DNA from: Epinephelus fuscoguttatus
Lineage: Eukaryota; Chordata; Actinopteri; Perciformes; Serranidae
Assembly: GCF_011397635.1 (NCBI RefSeq)
Contig: NC_064771.1
Location: forward strand, 15,811,379 to 15,875,378
DNA: 64,000 bases
Reading direction: 5' to 3'
The first letter of the stretch is position 1, and every line of letters starts with the position of its first letter. The notes beneath the pieces were generated by a model. It saw only the letters and a list, made by a program, of their open reading frames with translations. It had not been told where the DNA came from and did not search any database. The position numbers and the translations under genes were made by a program. Shown piece by piece: positions 1 through 21,236 of the stretch.

Positions 1-94
1 TAGGGGTCAACATGGGGCTGATTTACCACTGATTGCTGTAGTCCGAGCTGTAAGAGACGAGAAAAAGCAGGTTAATTAATTGAAATGTACACTT

Positions 95-300
95 TCTGCA
101 TCCTAATATGCAGAGGCGTAGATTTCGAGGGGACGCAGGGGGCGCAACGCCCTCAATAAAAACATGACAATTAAGCAAATGACTTTTATTTTGACAAAAT
201 TAGACATTTAGACCATTAACTGATGCAGAAAAGGCACAAATTTGTGTTGAAATTTTCACCAGAAGACAGAAGGGACCCCCCATTGTTGGAATAAGACCTA
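95..300. repeat. Dispersed repeat fragment, unclassified
   Basis: AT-rich sequence with stretches such as GGGGGACGC and 'aggcgtagatttc', resembling a degenerate dispersed teleost repeat. Related wording recurs near 300-350 ('gcagatttcagggggga'), 1905-1960 ('aggtttcagtgaggttgcaggggg') and, inverted, 2930-2965 ('cctacacccctgctg'). No coding capacity was seen. The rest of 1-594 holds no recognisable gene beyond the pyyb 3' flank. Confidence 0.35.
185..190 (-). terminator. pyyb: Candidate pyyb polyadenylation signal
   Basis: AATAAA on the minus strand, about 405 bases downstream of the pyyb stop. It lies in dispersed-repeat-like sequence (about 95-300), so its use is uncertain. No closer canonical hexamer was noticed. 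Confidence 0.25.
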
Positions 301-594
301 TGCCCTTGCTAATATGCATATACGCAGATTTCAGGGGGGATGCCAAGGACACATCTCAAGTGTTGGGACGTACAGCTGTGACATTATGACCAGTAAGCTG
401 AGTAAATCAACAGTGAAATAAAATGCTAATCAATAAGCCCAAGAACAGGAACATAAACATCAATATAATCCATCTGTAGTGAGGCTGACTGCAACAAAAC
501 AATGTAAGAAAAATGGTTTGGAGACTCCAAAGTATGAGCATGGACAGCAGGCATCACAATAGCCCAGTATCATTGTGTACTCCTCATGTTTCTC

Positions 595-3303
595 TCACCG
601 TGGTTCAGTGTCTTGGCTCGAATCAGCCCCAAACAGCAGCCACGCCACCGCCTGCTCGGGGGTCGACCTCTTGCCATACCTGGAGACGAATCAAACACGA
701 GCATGTAATGACTGCAACTAAACATGATTTGGAGATTGTCATTCATGTGAGACCCTTCTCTGCTTTCCATCAGTCAGTGAGAATTTCACTGGGTGCTCTG
801 GTGGCGTGACCCCATCAGCCTCGCTGTGAATTTAAACTACGGGACCACTCTGTTTTTTTTGGAGAACCACCCAGCTGTGGACAAGTTAGCTGCACACACC
901 CTGTTGAGTTTTTATCAGCTCTGCTGCTCTGCTCGGCCTCTACGGCCCAATCACAAATCAGCCGAGCAAATTATCTGAGACAAAAGGAGAATTTTCGAGT
1001 CTACAGCCCTGCGTCCAGCGAGGCAAACACAACAAGCGCTTTCGACTTTTGACGTCTATTTACTAGAATCGATGCCTAGTCACTGAAGACTAAACCTGCC
1101 TTTGTTTGAGGCATGAGAGGCTACATTGTGAGTGCAACGACACATCCAGCCTCTTTATTTCACAGACTGTACTCAGCTTCCATCACAGGGAAACTGTACA
1201 CCCACTATTTTCACACTGGAACAACAGAATTCATTTCTTGTTATTTATATATGCCTTTATCAAGACATGTGCCACACAGCAGGGTGATTTGCTAACAGTC
1301 ACTTGTTATCTAATCCAAACTGTGATCAGTAATATAAAAAAATAAGGAGGTTGTCTTGTGTTCCAGCATATCTATTACAAGAGTTGGGTTCACAGCGGAG
1401 CAATTACAGGCTTCTCTCTGGTCTGAACTTTATTCACTCGTCTGAGGAGAACCAGCCTCCTGTCCTCGGCTTCATTATGTCTCATAACAAGCACAGCAAC
1501 GCATTGTGACATACATATAATGACCAAGAGTTCTCCTCTGCTTGCCAAATTAGGGTTGCTGCTGGTGACTGAAACAGCATCTGAAAAGTCTTGATTTAGG
1601 GTGAAAATAAGGTCTTACGAGGGTGAAGTTATGCCACAGCACGAGGGCTCAACCCCTCCATGTGGTTACCCTTGCAAGTCTGTCCTTGAGTTTAAGACTT
1701 AATCCCTCACATCAGGGAGGTGGACTACCTGTCTGACCCCACCAGAGGATGAAAAGTTACCAAAACGCTGCCAGTTTTTCAGCATTTTTCAGTCCTTGTT
1801 TTTCAAGTCTCCAGGTGTGCTGATTGAAGAGTTACATATTCTCACAAATCTGATGTGCTAAACTGTACCAACAGTGTAAAATATACTCTGATGCATAAGC
1901 ATAGGTTTCAGTGAGGTTGCAGGGGGCACGTCCCTCTTAATATTTAGAGCATTTGCATTAAGTTTTCCACCACCGTTGAAGAGCAACATGATACTCAGCA
2001 GACTATAGAGAGGGTAGATTTTGCTTTTGTAAAATATTACTACTTTATTCTCATTAAATTACAACTTTATTCTTGTAATATTCAAATATTTTTTTCTAAA
2101 ATATTACAACTTTATTCTCAAAATCTCAGAGCACAGATATGTGGGATATATATTTTGAATGTGCAGAAAGTTTTGAACATCTTGCTGAAACACATACGGC
2201 CTATGAAAGTCCAAAGTTTATGAATTAAAATGAATTCATGTATCATTGATATGAATCAGTACCACATGAACATTTAAAGAAGCTTACTCTCCGAACGAAA
2301 TACACAAAGGAGGATGGGAAAGTAAACTATGCCTATGTGTGTGGACTCGGTAGAGGTAACATTAAATGAGAAAAGTTCATCTACGGAAGAATAAATGTTT
2401 GAAAGCAACATAAAATGCCTGTATTGTGCTTCTTTATATTTTTACATTTTTAATTAGGGCTGGAAATCCGGAGAAAATCAGATATCATGATATGTCTAGC
2501 CAAATACCTCGATATCGATACTGCAACAATATTTTAGGGTTAACTGTTTGTGCGTTCACAAAATATTTACACAATGAGATCTTCGATAAATCATCATTAA
2601 TGTTGATATAATGACTAACTGTGAAAGACAAATAATAGAACAATCTGGTAAGTTTGGAGGATTAGATCACTTTACTGCAGCTGTTACCAGGAAAGTATGA
2701 CACCTCAGTATAACGATATAAAAAAATCTGAGATGATATCTATTCTCCTATTGCGATATCGATATAATATCCATATATTGCCCAGCCTTATTATGATTCA
2801 TCACCTGTCACCGGAATTTTGTGTTTAAATTTTGCAGAAAAGACAAAATTTGGTGCATAAAAAATCACCAGAATGCAGGAAATTGGGCGTTTGACGCTTA
2901 AATTTTCATGGAGTAGGACCCCAGAAGCCCCCCGCCCCAAATGTTGCAACAAAACCTACACCCCTGCTGCTGATGCTGATGATGATAGACATGCATCCTA
3001 GAGTATAATAGAAAGCCCTGCATTATCTAGTTGAAAAACAAACACAAACAAATGATAAGTTTTAACATGCAAATAAATAAATGCAAACAAATCTAGAGTG
3101 GTAAACCTGACTCACCTCTGCCTGGTGATGAGGTTGACATAATGCCTGACAGCTGCGTGGTATTTGGCCCAGTCCTCCGGTGAGGCGTTGCTCCCCGGGC
3201 TCTCCGGCTTGGGAGGGTAGGCGTCTGCAAAGCTGCTCAAACACACCAGCAGGCAGACGACGAGCGCTACGAGCATCATCCACGATCTCAGTATGCTTGC
3301 CAT
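595..3303 (-). CDS. pyyb: Peptide YY-b (PY) prepropeptide, complete
   Basis: Secreted NPY-family hormone of gut/pancreas acting on Y-type GPCRs. Two coding exons join as 3303-3116 and 679-595, giving 90 residues. The ATG directly follows a CTCCTCAG acceptor. Residues 1-28 are a signal peptide with a Leu/Val/Cys-rich core ending FADA. Residues 29-64 are the 36-residue hormone, with Pro2, Pro5, Pro8, Gly9, Tyr20, Tyr27 and C-terminal TRQRY. Gly-Lys-Arg follows for cleavage and C-terminal amidation, then a 23-residue C-peptide ending in TGA. The intron splits the Arg35 codon after its second base (AG|G), the conserved position in NPY/PYY genes. Both splice sites are canonical (AG|GTGAGT; CTCCAG|G). 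Trp17, His21, Ala22-Ala23 and Val28 match the acanthomorph pancreatic peptide PY rather than PYYa or NPY. The second exon is short and does not appear as an ATG-initiated open frame. The b-copy assignment comes from remembered family sequences. Confidence 0.93.
2455..2790. repeat. MITE-like element with GGGCTGG / CCAGCC ends, in the pyyb intron
   Basis: The left end reads TTAGGGCTGGAAAT and the right end TATTGCCCAGCCTTA, so the termini are imperfect inverted repeats. The interior is rich in 'gatatcgata' runs near both ends. This is the pattern of a common teleost nonautonomous DNA transposon whose ends read 'gggctgggcaatatatcgata'. It sits in the single pyyb coding-region intron (3115-680). 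No transposase frame was seen. Family name not assigned. Confidence 0.55.
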
Positions 3304-3548
3304 CTGAGGAGAGGGACAAACACAATGGTATGATTTCCACTGAAAAAAATTCAATTTGAACTTTTATTGGAGCCAAAATATCACTTTTGTAATGTTTTAA
3401 GTTTTAATAAACTTCAAATAAAACGCACAAAATGCCTCTAAAGTATTCCCAATATTATATTCACATGGATTTTGGCACAAAGTACCAAGTGTTTTTAGGG
3501 TGCGGTTAAAAGTTGAAGATGCATCAATGGAGCATAAAAGTAACTTAC

Positions 3549-3623
3549 TTTCTGACAGTTGTCTCCTGATGTAGTCTCGTGCCCCTGTGTTGCTGCTCTG
3601 CTCCCAGATCACAGGGTTATATA
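3549..3623 (-). promoter_or_regulatory. pyyb: pyyb core promoter (TATA box) and probable noncoding exon 1
   Basis: On the minus strand TATATAA lies at 3623-3617. About 65-70 bases downstream is a strong donor, CAGAAA|GTAAGT, with the exon ending at 3549. A start about 30 bp below the TATA box would make a 5' UTR exon of roughly 3590-3549 spliced to the coding exon at 3303. NPY-family genes usually have such a noncoding first exon. The transcription start is inferred, not observed. Confidence 0.6.
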
Positions 3624-4606
3624 GCGTGGGATAGATACCTGACGCGCGCTGACTAACACTTAACCACACCCCTCCCTTTAACAGCAGCGCGCAAATTACG
3701 CACTCTGGTTTGGGTTGGTTTCAGATTTGGTTTGAATGTGTCACTTGTAGCTGAAATATGAAAATTATTTTAATGCAAATACACATGGAATGTCTAAGTT
3801 TTTAAATGTTATTTTGGACATATATAATTCATGTTTCTGATTATAAAATAAGCAGATTCTGCTGGATTCACTCATTCATTCACTCATTCACTGCCTAGTC
3901 CTTGTCTATAGTTTTCTACCAATATGTGATGTAACAATCCTGGAGGTGAAGAGCAACAGCAGAAACTTTATTGGATGCTGACAGGAGCTAGTGGGTGAAA
4001 GTGATGTGCAGCTAAAAAGCATTGTGGAAAGCACACAGTATGTCCAAAAGAATAGCCTCAAAGCTGTGCTCATATACACCAAAGTCCTGTCTGTCAGCAG
4101 GCACGTTCAGAAACCACAACATACCAACAATGAGAAAAATAATACAACCGGCCCTTCACGTGTGAAATAATGGCCTGCACAGCACTTCAGGAGCAGTGGT
4201 ATATCAAGAGTGGGAGAGAGATGAGATGACTGACCCACTCAACCTGCAATATAATGCTCAACAAGAGAGAACACATTCTTCCATCTGTCACAGTCAAAAG
4301 ATGTAATCTCTGTCCATCCATCACTTGTTCTGTCGCCAGATATTTTCTCAGGATGTCTGCATTTTGTCAAGACTATCAAACATGTCTTGAAAACGTCCAA
4401 CTTTCAACAAGATTTACGAAGTAAGATATCAACAAGTTTAAATGTATGTACAGTGGCGGTCTCAAGAAGGGGTGGGGGTGGAATTGACGATTGGAGGCCA
4501 GTATTAAAGACTGTGGCATGTTTTTTTAAGATAGTGCAAATGTGGTGTTATTCTGCGAAACTAGACAACCTAAGGGTTCCATTGGTACCAACCATGGCGG
4601 TATTAA

Positions 4607-5164
4607 CCTGGAAATCCAGATGCCCCGCCCCTAGCAAATTCGAATTTGCTCTGCTCAGGGATCTGGCCCAGACGAGCAGAGCCCGCTGAATTGCCATCAG
4701 ACCAATCAGATCAGTCTATCTGACAGAGGCGGGCTCTGGGCGGGCGTAACATGATGACAACAGCGCTGCCCTGAAGGAGTCGAAGTAAGTAAACAGCCAA
4801 GATGGCAGCTGCCGAAAGACCACGTCCATTCAGTTTAGCTTTGGAAGAAATTATCTTTTTCCTTGAGAGAGGAACAGATGACTGCCCTAAAACCTTTCGT
4901 TTCCCGGAAGGACGTTTTTGCCGTTTTACCGACGAGATATGGCAAAAGCATAATATATCAGTTAGCCCCACTTGTCGGCAAACAAATGGGGCTCAGTGCA
5001 ATGAATACGTCACCTTGTTTTTTGCTCTGATTGGCCATCGTGCTATCCAATTGCATGCGGCGGCATTTGAGATGCCTCAGTTAGTGCCACCACTTGGGTA
5101 GGAAGGGTGTATCGGTGAGGGCCAGACTCAAAATCTTTCCAGATTTGAGTCTGGATTTCCAGGC
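4607..5164. mobile_element. Inverted-repeat element, 558 bp, with one open frame
   Basis: CCTGGAAATCCAGA at 4607-4620 is exactly inverted at 5151-5164, bounding a 558 bp unit. Just inside the right end is a hairpin (arms CCAGACTCAAA / TTTGAGTCTGG, about 5122-5155). On the plus strand 4802-5101 is open for 99 codons and begins MAAAERPRPF. I recognise no domain in it; it could be a captured exon or chance. Flanks share an imperfect match ('catggcggtatta' / 'tatggtggtata'), too diverged to call a target duplication. Confidence 0.5.
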
Positions 5165-5202
5165 TATGGTGGTATAGCTTAACGCTCCAAAGCTAGGCTA
5201 AC

Positions 5203-5841
5203 ACCTGCTCTGTTTGGTTCGGTTCAGTTCAACTCAATGGAACTCAAGTTTGTTTTCCCCAAAATGTGGTTCATTTGGGCAGGTGTGAACACAGCAATCA
5301 CACTTGGGTGCACACCAAAACAACCGGACTGAGACCTTCTTAAAGAGGTGGTCTCGATTTGGTTACAAACGAACACTGGTGCGGTTCATTTGTGGTGAGA
5401 ACGTGTTCCGACCTCAATCTGAACCAAGTGCAGTCGCGTTACACATTGTCTGGGTTAAACATGAGCATGTTAGCATGAACATTGTTTTCTAGTTGGAGCC
5501 GCGTCTCGTTTTCAAACTGTATGATTGGCTAAAATGAACAATGACAGCAATATAGTACACAATGGCCAGTGCTAAAATCAACCCGCGTAGTTGTCCCTCC
5601 ATCGTGACATTAGAAAGTGTCGCATTTATCTTGCAAGTATACTCTTCCGTAACGTTTGTTAACTTCCTGGATTTTTCCCGCATGGAAATTCTGACCAGTC
5701 AAGAGCAGCTTTCTCGCACAAGGCATTTGATCTGGTCTGCTAGTAAATGCTGCCATGAGAACATGAACCAACTCTATGTAACAATAGTAGTCCCTGATTC
5801 ATACCAAAGCAAGACAACTCTAGGTCTGAAAGCACCCTAAA
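5203..5841. repeat. Dispersed teleost repeat ('gttcggttca...' type)
   Basis: Starts near 'acacctgctctgtttggttcgg' and ends near 'ctaggtctgaaagcaccctaa'. It contains the recurrent fish motifs 'gtgaacacagcaatc', 'caccaaaacaaccgga' and 'gcggttcattt'. Recognised by resemblance to common percomorph intergenic repeats. Short open frames inside are not gene-like. Boundaries are approximate. Confidence 0.45.
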
Positions 5842-8800
5842 TTTTAGTGAGGGAACAACTGGCATGGCCATTTTCAAAGGGGTCCCTTTAACTCTCACCT
5901 CAATGAAAATGGGTTCTATGGGTATCCCTGAGTTTCCCCCTGAAGTTGGGAAGGCTTGTTCCCAGCAAATGCTTTGTTCCTTGACATCAATGTACTCCTT
6001 CAAATTAAAGCCGTATATTTGTCTTCTTAAGGAAAAGGACAACCAACCTATTTGAAGAACACTGAATCATCCAACATGTTTATACAGAGACATAACACAT
6101 TAAAACAGGATTGTTGTTGAACTTAAAATGTTAACTGTTCTGGTATTAATCTATGCACATCAGATTCTTGGTTTGGTTTTGGTGTACCTCCCCAGGATTA
6201 TTAGTGGGCCCATGTGATCAAATTTTCAAGGGGCACCACTAGCAGTTAGTGAGCTTCCTTCTTCAATTCTACAGAAATGTAAAATGTGAAGTGCTATATT
6301 TACTACAATGAATTTCTTGCAGTGTACAGTGCCTGTTGTAATCAGAACCATCCAATTGTTTTATCGACTCCAATCTATCCTGTGCATGGGTAAGAAACAA
6401 ACACATCCATCTTCTGGTAGATACAGAGGAATATGAGATGGAAACTGCCGGTTTGTTCCAAAATATAGACATGGGTTCATTCACAGCTTTTTGTAATCAT
6501 CATTCATTAGTGTTAATTCATTCATATGAAATATATCTTATTTAGGAATTATGTAGCCTAACTTGTCTGATCATTAGAGCCCTCACCTTTGGCCCTGTAC
6601 GCACTCATCACTGCTGCATGCATTATTCACATGGTGATAGTCATTGTTTTGATCTGGAGGTAGAGGTCATAGGCTACAGCATCCACGGATCAATAATGCT
6701 ATTGTGTTGCACATACTCGTAAAGCATCAGCATGCTTCAGGTAAAGTCATTTTCACTGCAGTGCTTCTTATGACTGGATTAAATGATTCATCGAGGTGTT
6801 GCTGGATCAAATATCACTTTTATTAAGCCTTATATGATGTCTTTTTTAAAATACATCACCGCAGAGACTTCCAGGGTGGGTGTGGAACGATGACACTCGC
6901 ACACACTCGCACAAAGACAGCGTGTACATAAATACCTTTCAGGGCTCAAGTGCCGAGACTGAGTCTAATGTAATCGGTCACATTTATGAGCGTTGCAGCT
7001 GCTCCTGTTTATCTTGGATCGTTCACGGTCTGCTGTTCAGTTCATGACGCCTGAAGTCGTCCGTTATCCAGCAGTTCAGGTGCAGCGATGTCTTTTTTAG
7101 TGTGCATATGTTGAGGGGTTCCTGCCCCTGTCCTTTATGTTAGGATCAAGATATGCAGCTGATTATAGATATGTACAGATGTATTTACAACCCTGCAGTA
7201 TGAGATTAGTATCAGCCATGTATTAGATCATGGATGAATTAAAGAAACTATCATAAAGCCATATATATAACACAGCAGCACACTACAGGTTGTGCCCCTT
7301 GGCTCCCTGGAGAAGTCCCTCTCATGTGTTGTTTATAGTGTTGTAAAAAACAATGGGTTTTGTCCCTAAACCCTTGTCAAAAACACAACTTGATTTGGGC
7401 ATAAATTTCCGCTGACAGCCTCCAGAGAGCTGCTGCTCCTGTTGACAATAAACAAGCAGTTAAAGTGTATATGACCACGCCATAAAAAGGCTGTAAGTGG
7501 ATTGTGGTATTACACATTGATTGCGCAGACCGTTCCAAGCAATTATTGTACCGTAATTCAAAGTGATATTAAGGGACAATTAGTGTGCTGCAGATTTTTA
7601 CACCCAATGACGTCCAAATTGATCTAAAATAGCCTCCAAATTGGAAAATCGTGGCTTTTAATAATGATGAGTTGGGGAAAAATGACGGAATAGCTAAAAG
7701 GAATTATACAATGAATGAATCATCTCCCATTCAAGGGAACTGATATGTGTCCTCTTCGTCGTAATCGCCCATCTCGCCACGGCTAACGGTGGCCATCCTG
7801 AACATTTAGTTAATTCTACTCCAGTAATCAAGCTGTCTGCGTTCACTCTACGGGCTGTAAAAGTCAATGACAAGAAACAACAACATGCACAAGACAAACT
7901 CATTAGCTCGCTCCAGTGTTTGGAGGTAAACACTGAGAAAGTAACAGTCCCCAGATAAGGGAAAAGGGCAGACAGTTAAAGTTTTCACAGTCCAATAAGC
8001 CCCAGCTAATGCACTCCTGAAGAGCAGTTTGGGCCCCTACAGAGGGGGGAAGTGTTTGAGTTGCCATCAAGGCCGAGATAATAGGACCAGTAGGAGGCCA
8101 CTGATTTTCAAAAGTTTTTATCTCATCTTGTTCACTTTGACCAACTTTTCCTCCTGATGCAGGTGCTAATGATGTCTGCGGCTTTGTTAGGTTGAGACAC
8201 AGCCGATAACTCGGACGAATCATCATGTTGGAAATCTACTTACTGTAGGAATCTACCTGTCCTCCTCAAATGGAGCTCTAAAAGCTTTTCCCCTGAACCT
8301 GTCGTCACTATTTCCATTTGCATGACACATGCTGCCTAGTCCAAATACAAAAGGAAGATTAAACACGCGCTCACAAAAGTCCATTCTGGTGTAAGAGCAA
8401 TCTCCCAGGAGAATGTCTGACTCCTTCCTGCCATCACAGGCAGAAAGGGGGAAATGATTATGCGTTTTTATTTAGCCTTATCTCCAGAGTGGGGGCGCCA
8501 CTAATATGAACAGAGTGCTTTCCAGGCAGGCGGGTCTGTTTGCACAGCTCAGGAGACAAAATGAGGGGTTGATGGCTGCCCACTACCACAGTGCGATAAT
8601 TCACGACCATATAAATGGCTCTGAAAGGGGCCACCGAGTGCCAGTCAGCCAACAATAACGTCTTTCTCCTTAACTTTCATGTTACAGATTTTTGGCTGCC
8701 TTTGTTGTGGGGCATGAACACACACAGGTTTCTCGTAGCATCATAGTCAGTCCTAAACAATGTCAGGGTTTCTCATGTGGTTTCCAAAACAGCAATGCCT

Positions 8801-10687
8801 CATGTGATTCTCTTTGGCCCCCAGAGGGCCGAAGCAGCTCTGCCAACATCAGCTTTCTTTTCTGGAAAGCAGAGCCGACCAATTACAGCAATATCCCTCT
8901 GACTGATGTGTTTATGAGCGAGCTGGCCAATGACAGCTTCAGTTAATTCTGATGGATGGCCAGACAGGTGTCAGAGGGCTCGGGAAAAGGTCGATGATTT
9001 GATTCAGAGCATGCTCTCAAAGCCGCTCTAAAATAAGGGAAGCCAATGAGCTATTTCTGTATCAAAATGATACCCCTTAAAATCTGCAAAGGCAAGATGA
9101 AGTCAGTGTGTTACTCACTCGCCCCTCAGATCACGCACAGGGATTGATGACCAGATGTGCCGTAAACTTAAAGCATCATACTACAAAGCACAATGACGTC
9201 ACAAGTTGTGACTATATTCATGCGTCAGAACCGAGCAGAGGCTGTAAACAGCTGATATTGCACACGTGCTGTGGAGATTTCAGGTCCCAGTGGGGGTTGA
9301 CTCAGGAGCTCTTCCCAGTGAACAGCAATTACACAAAACATTAAATTGGCTTTTTTCTCTTTCTCATTCCTGAGGAACTCTAAATGAAGAATAGGCTCCA
9401 TGCTCCAACAGACGCAGCGCACATACAAATGCCTTCCAGAATCAATGCTTATAGTAATTACAGCAAATGAGCTACATGTAACCGAACTGGTGGGTCATCA
9501 ATACCCAGTGAAACCATTTCTTCAGAACATAACGTGTTGCTGTCCATCTTTACAATAGATTGTTTTTCCTGATGAAGGCAAATTTGAGGAAAACAGCTTG
9601 TATGGGTGAACTACTGACAGGTTTGCGCTCTTCTTTTCGCCCAACAGTGAACACCTCCCCAGTTTTGTATCAATCACTTTGATTCTCTGGCTTAGAGGTG
9701 TGTGTGTGTGTGTGAGAGGCCATATATCAGGAGAATCTTTGAAAAACAAAGGATGGTGATAGTGGAGTAGCCTGGAGTGTCGATGAAATGAAATGGCTGA
9801 TGTTCAAGGGATATGCCATCACAATGTCAGAAAAAGAAATACTCAAAAGAGAATGTGACAATGTTTCAGCCAAGAATAAAACAATGCATCCAATAGTTGA
9901 TGAGTTATTTCACTCGAAAACACAAATGTAAAGCTCGTGGTGGTGCTACAGGAAAAGTCAGAGGATCGCCAGTCTTTAGGATTCATCCTCTGGAAACCAT
10001 GACCAATATATGATTTGGTGCTAAACCATCTACTAGAGGTTTAGATATTTCATACGGTAAGTGAGAACTTTGACCAGCTGGTGGCGCTAAAGGGAAAGTC
10101 CAGGAGTCACAAAAGTCCTTAGCATTCATCCTCTGAGGAACATGAATGCTTGTCAGCTGTCAGAGGAAAATGTTGGCATTGATTGTTTCTGCAAACCACT
10201 GATACATCTACACGTTTCATACTTTTATCATATCAACGTATCTGAAGTTCTGATATGCATATGAGCTGGCTTCGTCATGTGGAGGTAGAGGCTAAGGTGG
10301 AGGGCATGACACCGAGGCAAGATGGCTGCCGAGCTGTAGACAACTGTTTGAGACCAATAAATGACAAAACTGGTTGTTATTGCCAGATATCGGCAGCATT
10401 TCCAGCTGTGATTGTGCTGCCAAAAATGGGGTATTTCAAGCCAAAACCTGATCTTTTCCTAACCATTACTGTGTGGTATTTGTGCCTAAACACAACCACG
10501 TTAGCTAAAGCATTGCTTAAACGTAAAGTAACATAAAATTTCGACATTTTTGCTACATAATAACGTACAATTGCTACATATCCATGGTTTGCATAAACCT
10601 ACAATGCTAGCATTTATTCTGGTGATTGGTGCATGCTTATACAGAATTTAATGACAATCTATTGAACAGTTATTGAGATATTTCAGT
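5842..10687. other. Gene-free intergenic stretch between pyyb and tut1
   Basis: No exon-like open frame with splice signals and no recognised protein similarity on either strand. It is AT-rich with weak repeat traces: two related segments at about 9935-10010 and 10075-10150 share 'ggtgct/ggcgcta...ggaaaagtc...attcatcctctg', a dispersed repeat duplicated in tandem. A short TG run lies near 9700-9712. The longest open frames (107 aa or less) look like chance. Confidence 0.5.
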
Positions 10688-11830
10688 CTGAACCATGGAC
10701 TGTATCAATAATGGACACAGTTGTTGTGACGTCACCCATTGGTTTGTGGGCTGTTGTTCTGAAGCCTTGAGTTCAACACATTCTCACTCTGACATTGTCA
10801 CATTTTGACGTTTGTTCATGGTCCACATACGACGTGAAAGATACCCTGGTTACATTAGTTGTTGACGTTCTGGGACGCCATGTCTGTTACATGTATTGTC
10901 TTCTTTCAAAATACACTTAAGTTTTCACAGGAAATTTACTATACAGTCTCTTTCAAAATAAACGTCAGTACAACAACACGAACTGACATTTTTGTCCTTC
11001 AACAACTAACGCATGTGGTTGGGTTTAGGAAAAAAGAACAGGGTTTGGCTTTACAGTGTTAGAGGACGCAAGCACTGCTCTCCTGGGTGAAGGCTGGTGT
11101 TTGTTGGACTCATCCACCACCTGTCCCGCCAAACCTACTTGGACTTTCGCCGCCATATCTTTCATTCTTTATCCGCCACGTTTCCCCCTGATGCCGTCGA
11201 CCGCCGCTAAACTATGACAGCGACCAGCTACATATCATGCTGATGTTAAAGGATGGCTTTTTTCTTCAGTGTCTGATGCTGCAAGTTACTGCCTAAGCGT
11301 TGGATTTTGATGACTTTGGAGTGAGACCAGGCTCTTAAACTAGGTATTTTGGCAATTGCCATCATGTTTTTCGGAGCCATTTTTATATAATACCAAGCTA
11401 CCAAGTGACCATCTTTGGAGGAGAGGCTGAAACTGTGAAGAAGCAATGGGTGGGCCTGACTCACAGACTGCAGCGACAACGCTTCCCAGACAGCCTGTTA
11501 ATCAAGCAGACCCGCCCTTCAATATGCCTAATTTGGGCCTTAATAAAATGTGAAGGAGTTCTTAAAAAATTCATCCCCTTACAGTTGTCTTCAATCGTTG
11601 AATTAGCTATAGAGACCAAACTATTTTTTGTACCAGGCTGTAAACATGTTTATTTATGCTGTAAAGTTGTGCATTTAAACATTGGGATCTATGGGGATTG
11701 TTTTGGAGCCAGCCCCAAGTGGCCATTCAATGAACTGCAGTTTTTGGCACTTCCATGTTCGCTTTATTTCTCAGCCTTGAGGGCTGCAGCCTCCTCTGAA
11801 CCAAAGACCAGACCAGCATTGCCAACCCCA
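10688..11830. repeat. Composite dispersed repeat
   Basis: The left part has the recurrent fish motif 'atggactgtat...gtgacgtcacccattggtttgtggg'. The right part has 'ctgtaaacatgtttatttatgctgtaaagttg' and 'agtggccattcaatgaactgcagtttttggcacttcc'. Both are familiar teleost interspersed repeats, here joined with about 700 bp of less clear sequence between. The 146-codon plus-strand frame at 11405-11845 falls in this repeat and is not a supported gene. Confidence 0.45.
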
Positions 11831-13057
11831 GGGCTGTGCTGTTAGCACGGCTAATAATCTATATTCTGATAATAATCAAGGGAAGTCATCATGCAATATT
11901 TTTACAGAGACCCTAAATTCCCGAGAGGTTACTTTTTTTTTTAATCGTGTGCACAAGATAACTAGTGTCTGGCTTTGTTTGGCACAAGCCGAGTGGCATC
12001 TAGTTCCATTATATTGGAGAGAAGGCACACATCTCTACAGCCAGTATCTCCAACACCCGATAACTGACACCATAACAATCTTCAGTGATAAATAGCACTT
12101 CAGGTTGGAGTAAAAATATGTACTGTCCCTTTAACAAACAGCCCATTTGATTTGGCAATAGATTTTGGAGGCATTACAGTTATATTGTATTTTCTGCCAA
12201 AGAACACATCCTAATTTCTGCTGGACTACAAATGTCTTGAGTCCTTATTTCACATTTTTATCTTGTATTTCACAGCCACAACAAATATCCTATCAACAAT
12301 GCAAATTAACATGCGGTAAACCATCCCAAACAACTTCATCATCACAGCTATCTCCATCCTCCACAGCCCCATCTAACCTGCTGGCCATCTGCATTTCCCT
12401 TTAAAATCAAGATGAATGATGTTAATCAGTACACGGGAGCTCTGTGCATCCCTCAGCTCCCGCTTGTCCTGCTGTAATAAAGCAGTCTGCCTGCCTGAGT
12501 AATTACTCTCATCTGTCTCAGCCGTATGAGCAAAGACCTGACTGGATAAAAGCTCCACTCAATGGCCCCTTTCTGGCAGCAAAAGCTGAACCAAAGCACA
12601 ATACAATGACTGATTGTTTATGGAAAAATCAAGTGTAAAAATGATGCGTAAAGGCAAAATAAATGTACATATGGTCCTGACTAATCACAGCCACTGGGCA
12701 TGGAAGGAGGCAGTGCTTTACAAAGGCTTGTTTTATTCTTTTGAAGACAGCATCAGATACTGTGTGCATGAAATGTCTCCTTCTGAAGTTTCCCTTTAAA
12801 CTTCATCATCTAAGAGCATAATTTTTAACATAAAAGTACAGCTTCATTGGGAAATGGTATTCTGAACAAAAGTACAAATACACATGAAAACATTACAAAC
12901 TTAATATTCTGACAAAGCCTACAGTTACAAATATGATAAATGAAGCCTGGTCAACATAAAACATTTATGCTCTTTAAAGTCCCACTCTAAAGGGTTAATA
13001 CAAGTAGCAGTAAAGAAAATCAAAATTCTTTAATGGAAACGTATCTGACACAGCATG
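11831..13057. other. Intergenic / tut1 3' flank
   Basis: No recognisable gene. The part nearest 13057 is the presumed tut1 3' UTR; a minus-strand AATAAA is at 12737-12732. Nothing else stands out. Confidence 0.4.
12732..12737 (-). terminator. tut1: Candidate tut1 polyadenylation signal
   Basis: AATAAA on the minus strand, 321 bases past the tut1 TAA stop. It is the first canonical hexamer I noticed downstream. Use is inferred. Confidence 0.35.

Positions 13058-21236
<8,179 letters not shown>

Noticed and set aside
11405-11845. 146-codon plus-strand frame between pyyb and tut1
   Set aside because: Lies in a dispersed fish repeat; no domain and no splice context.
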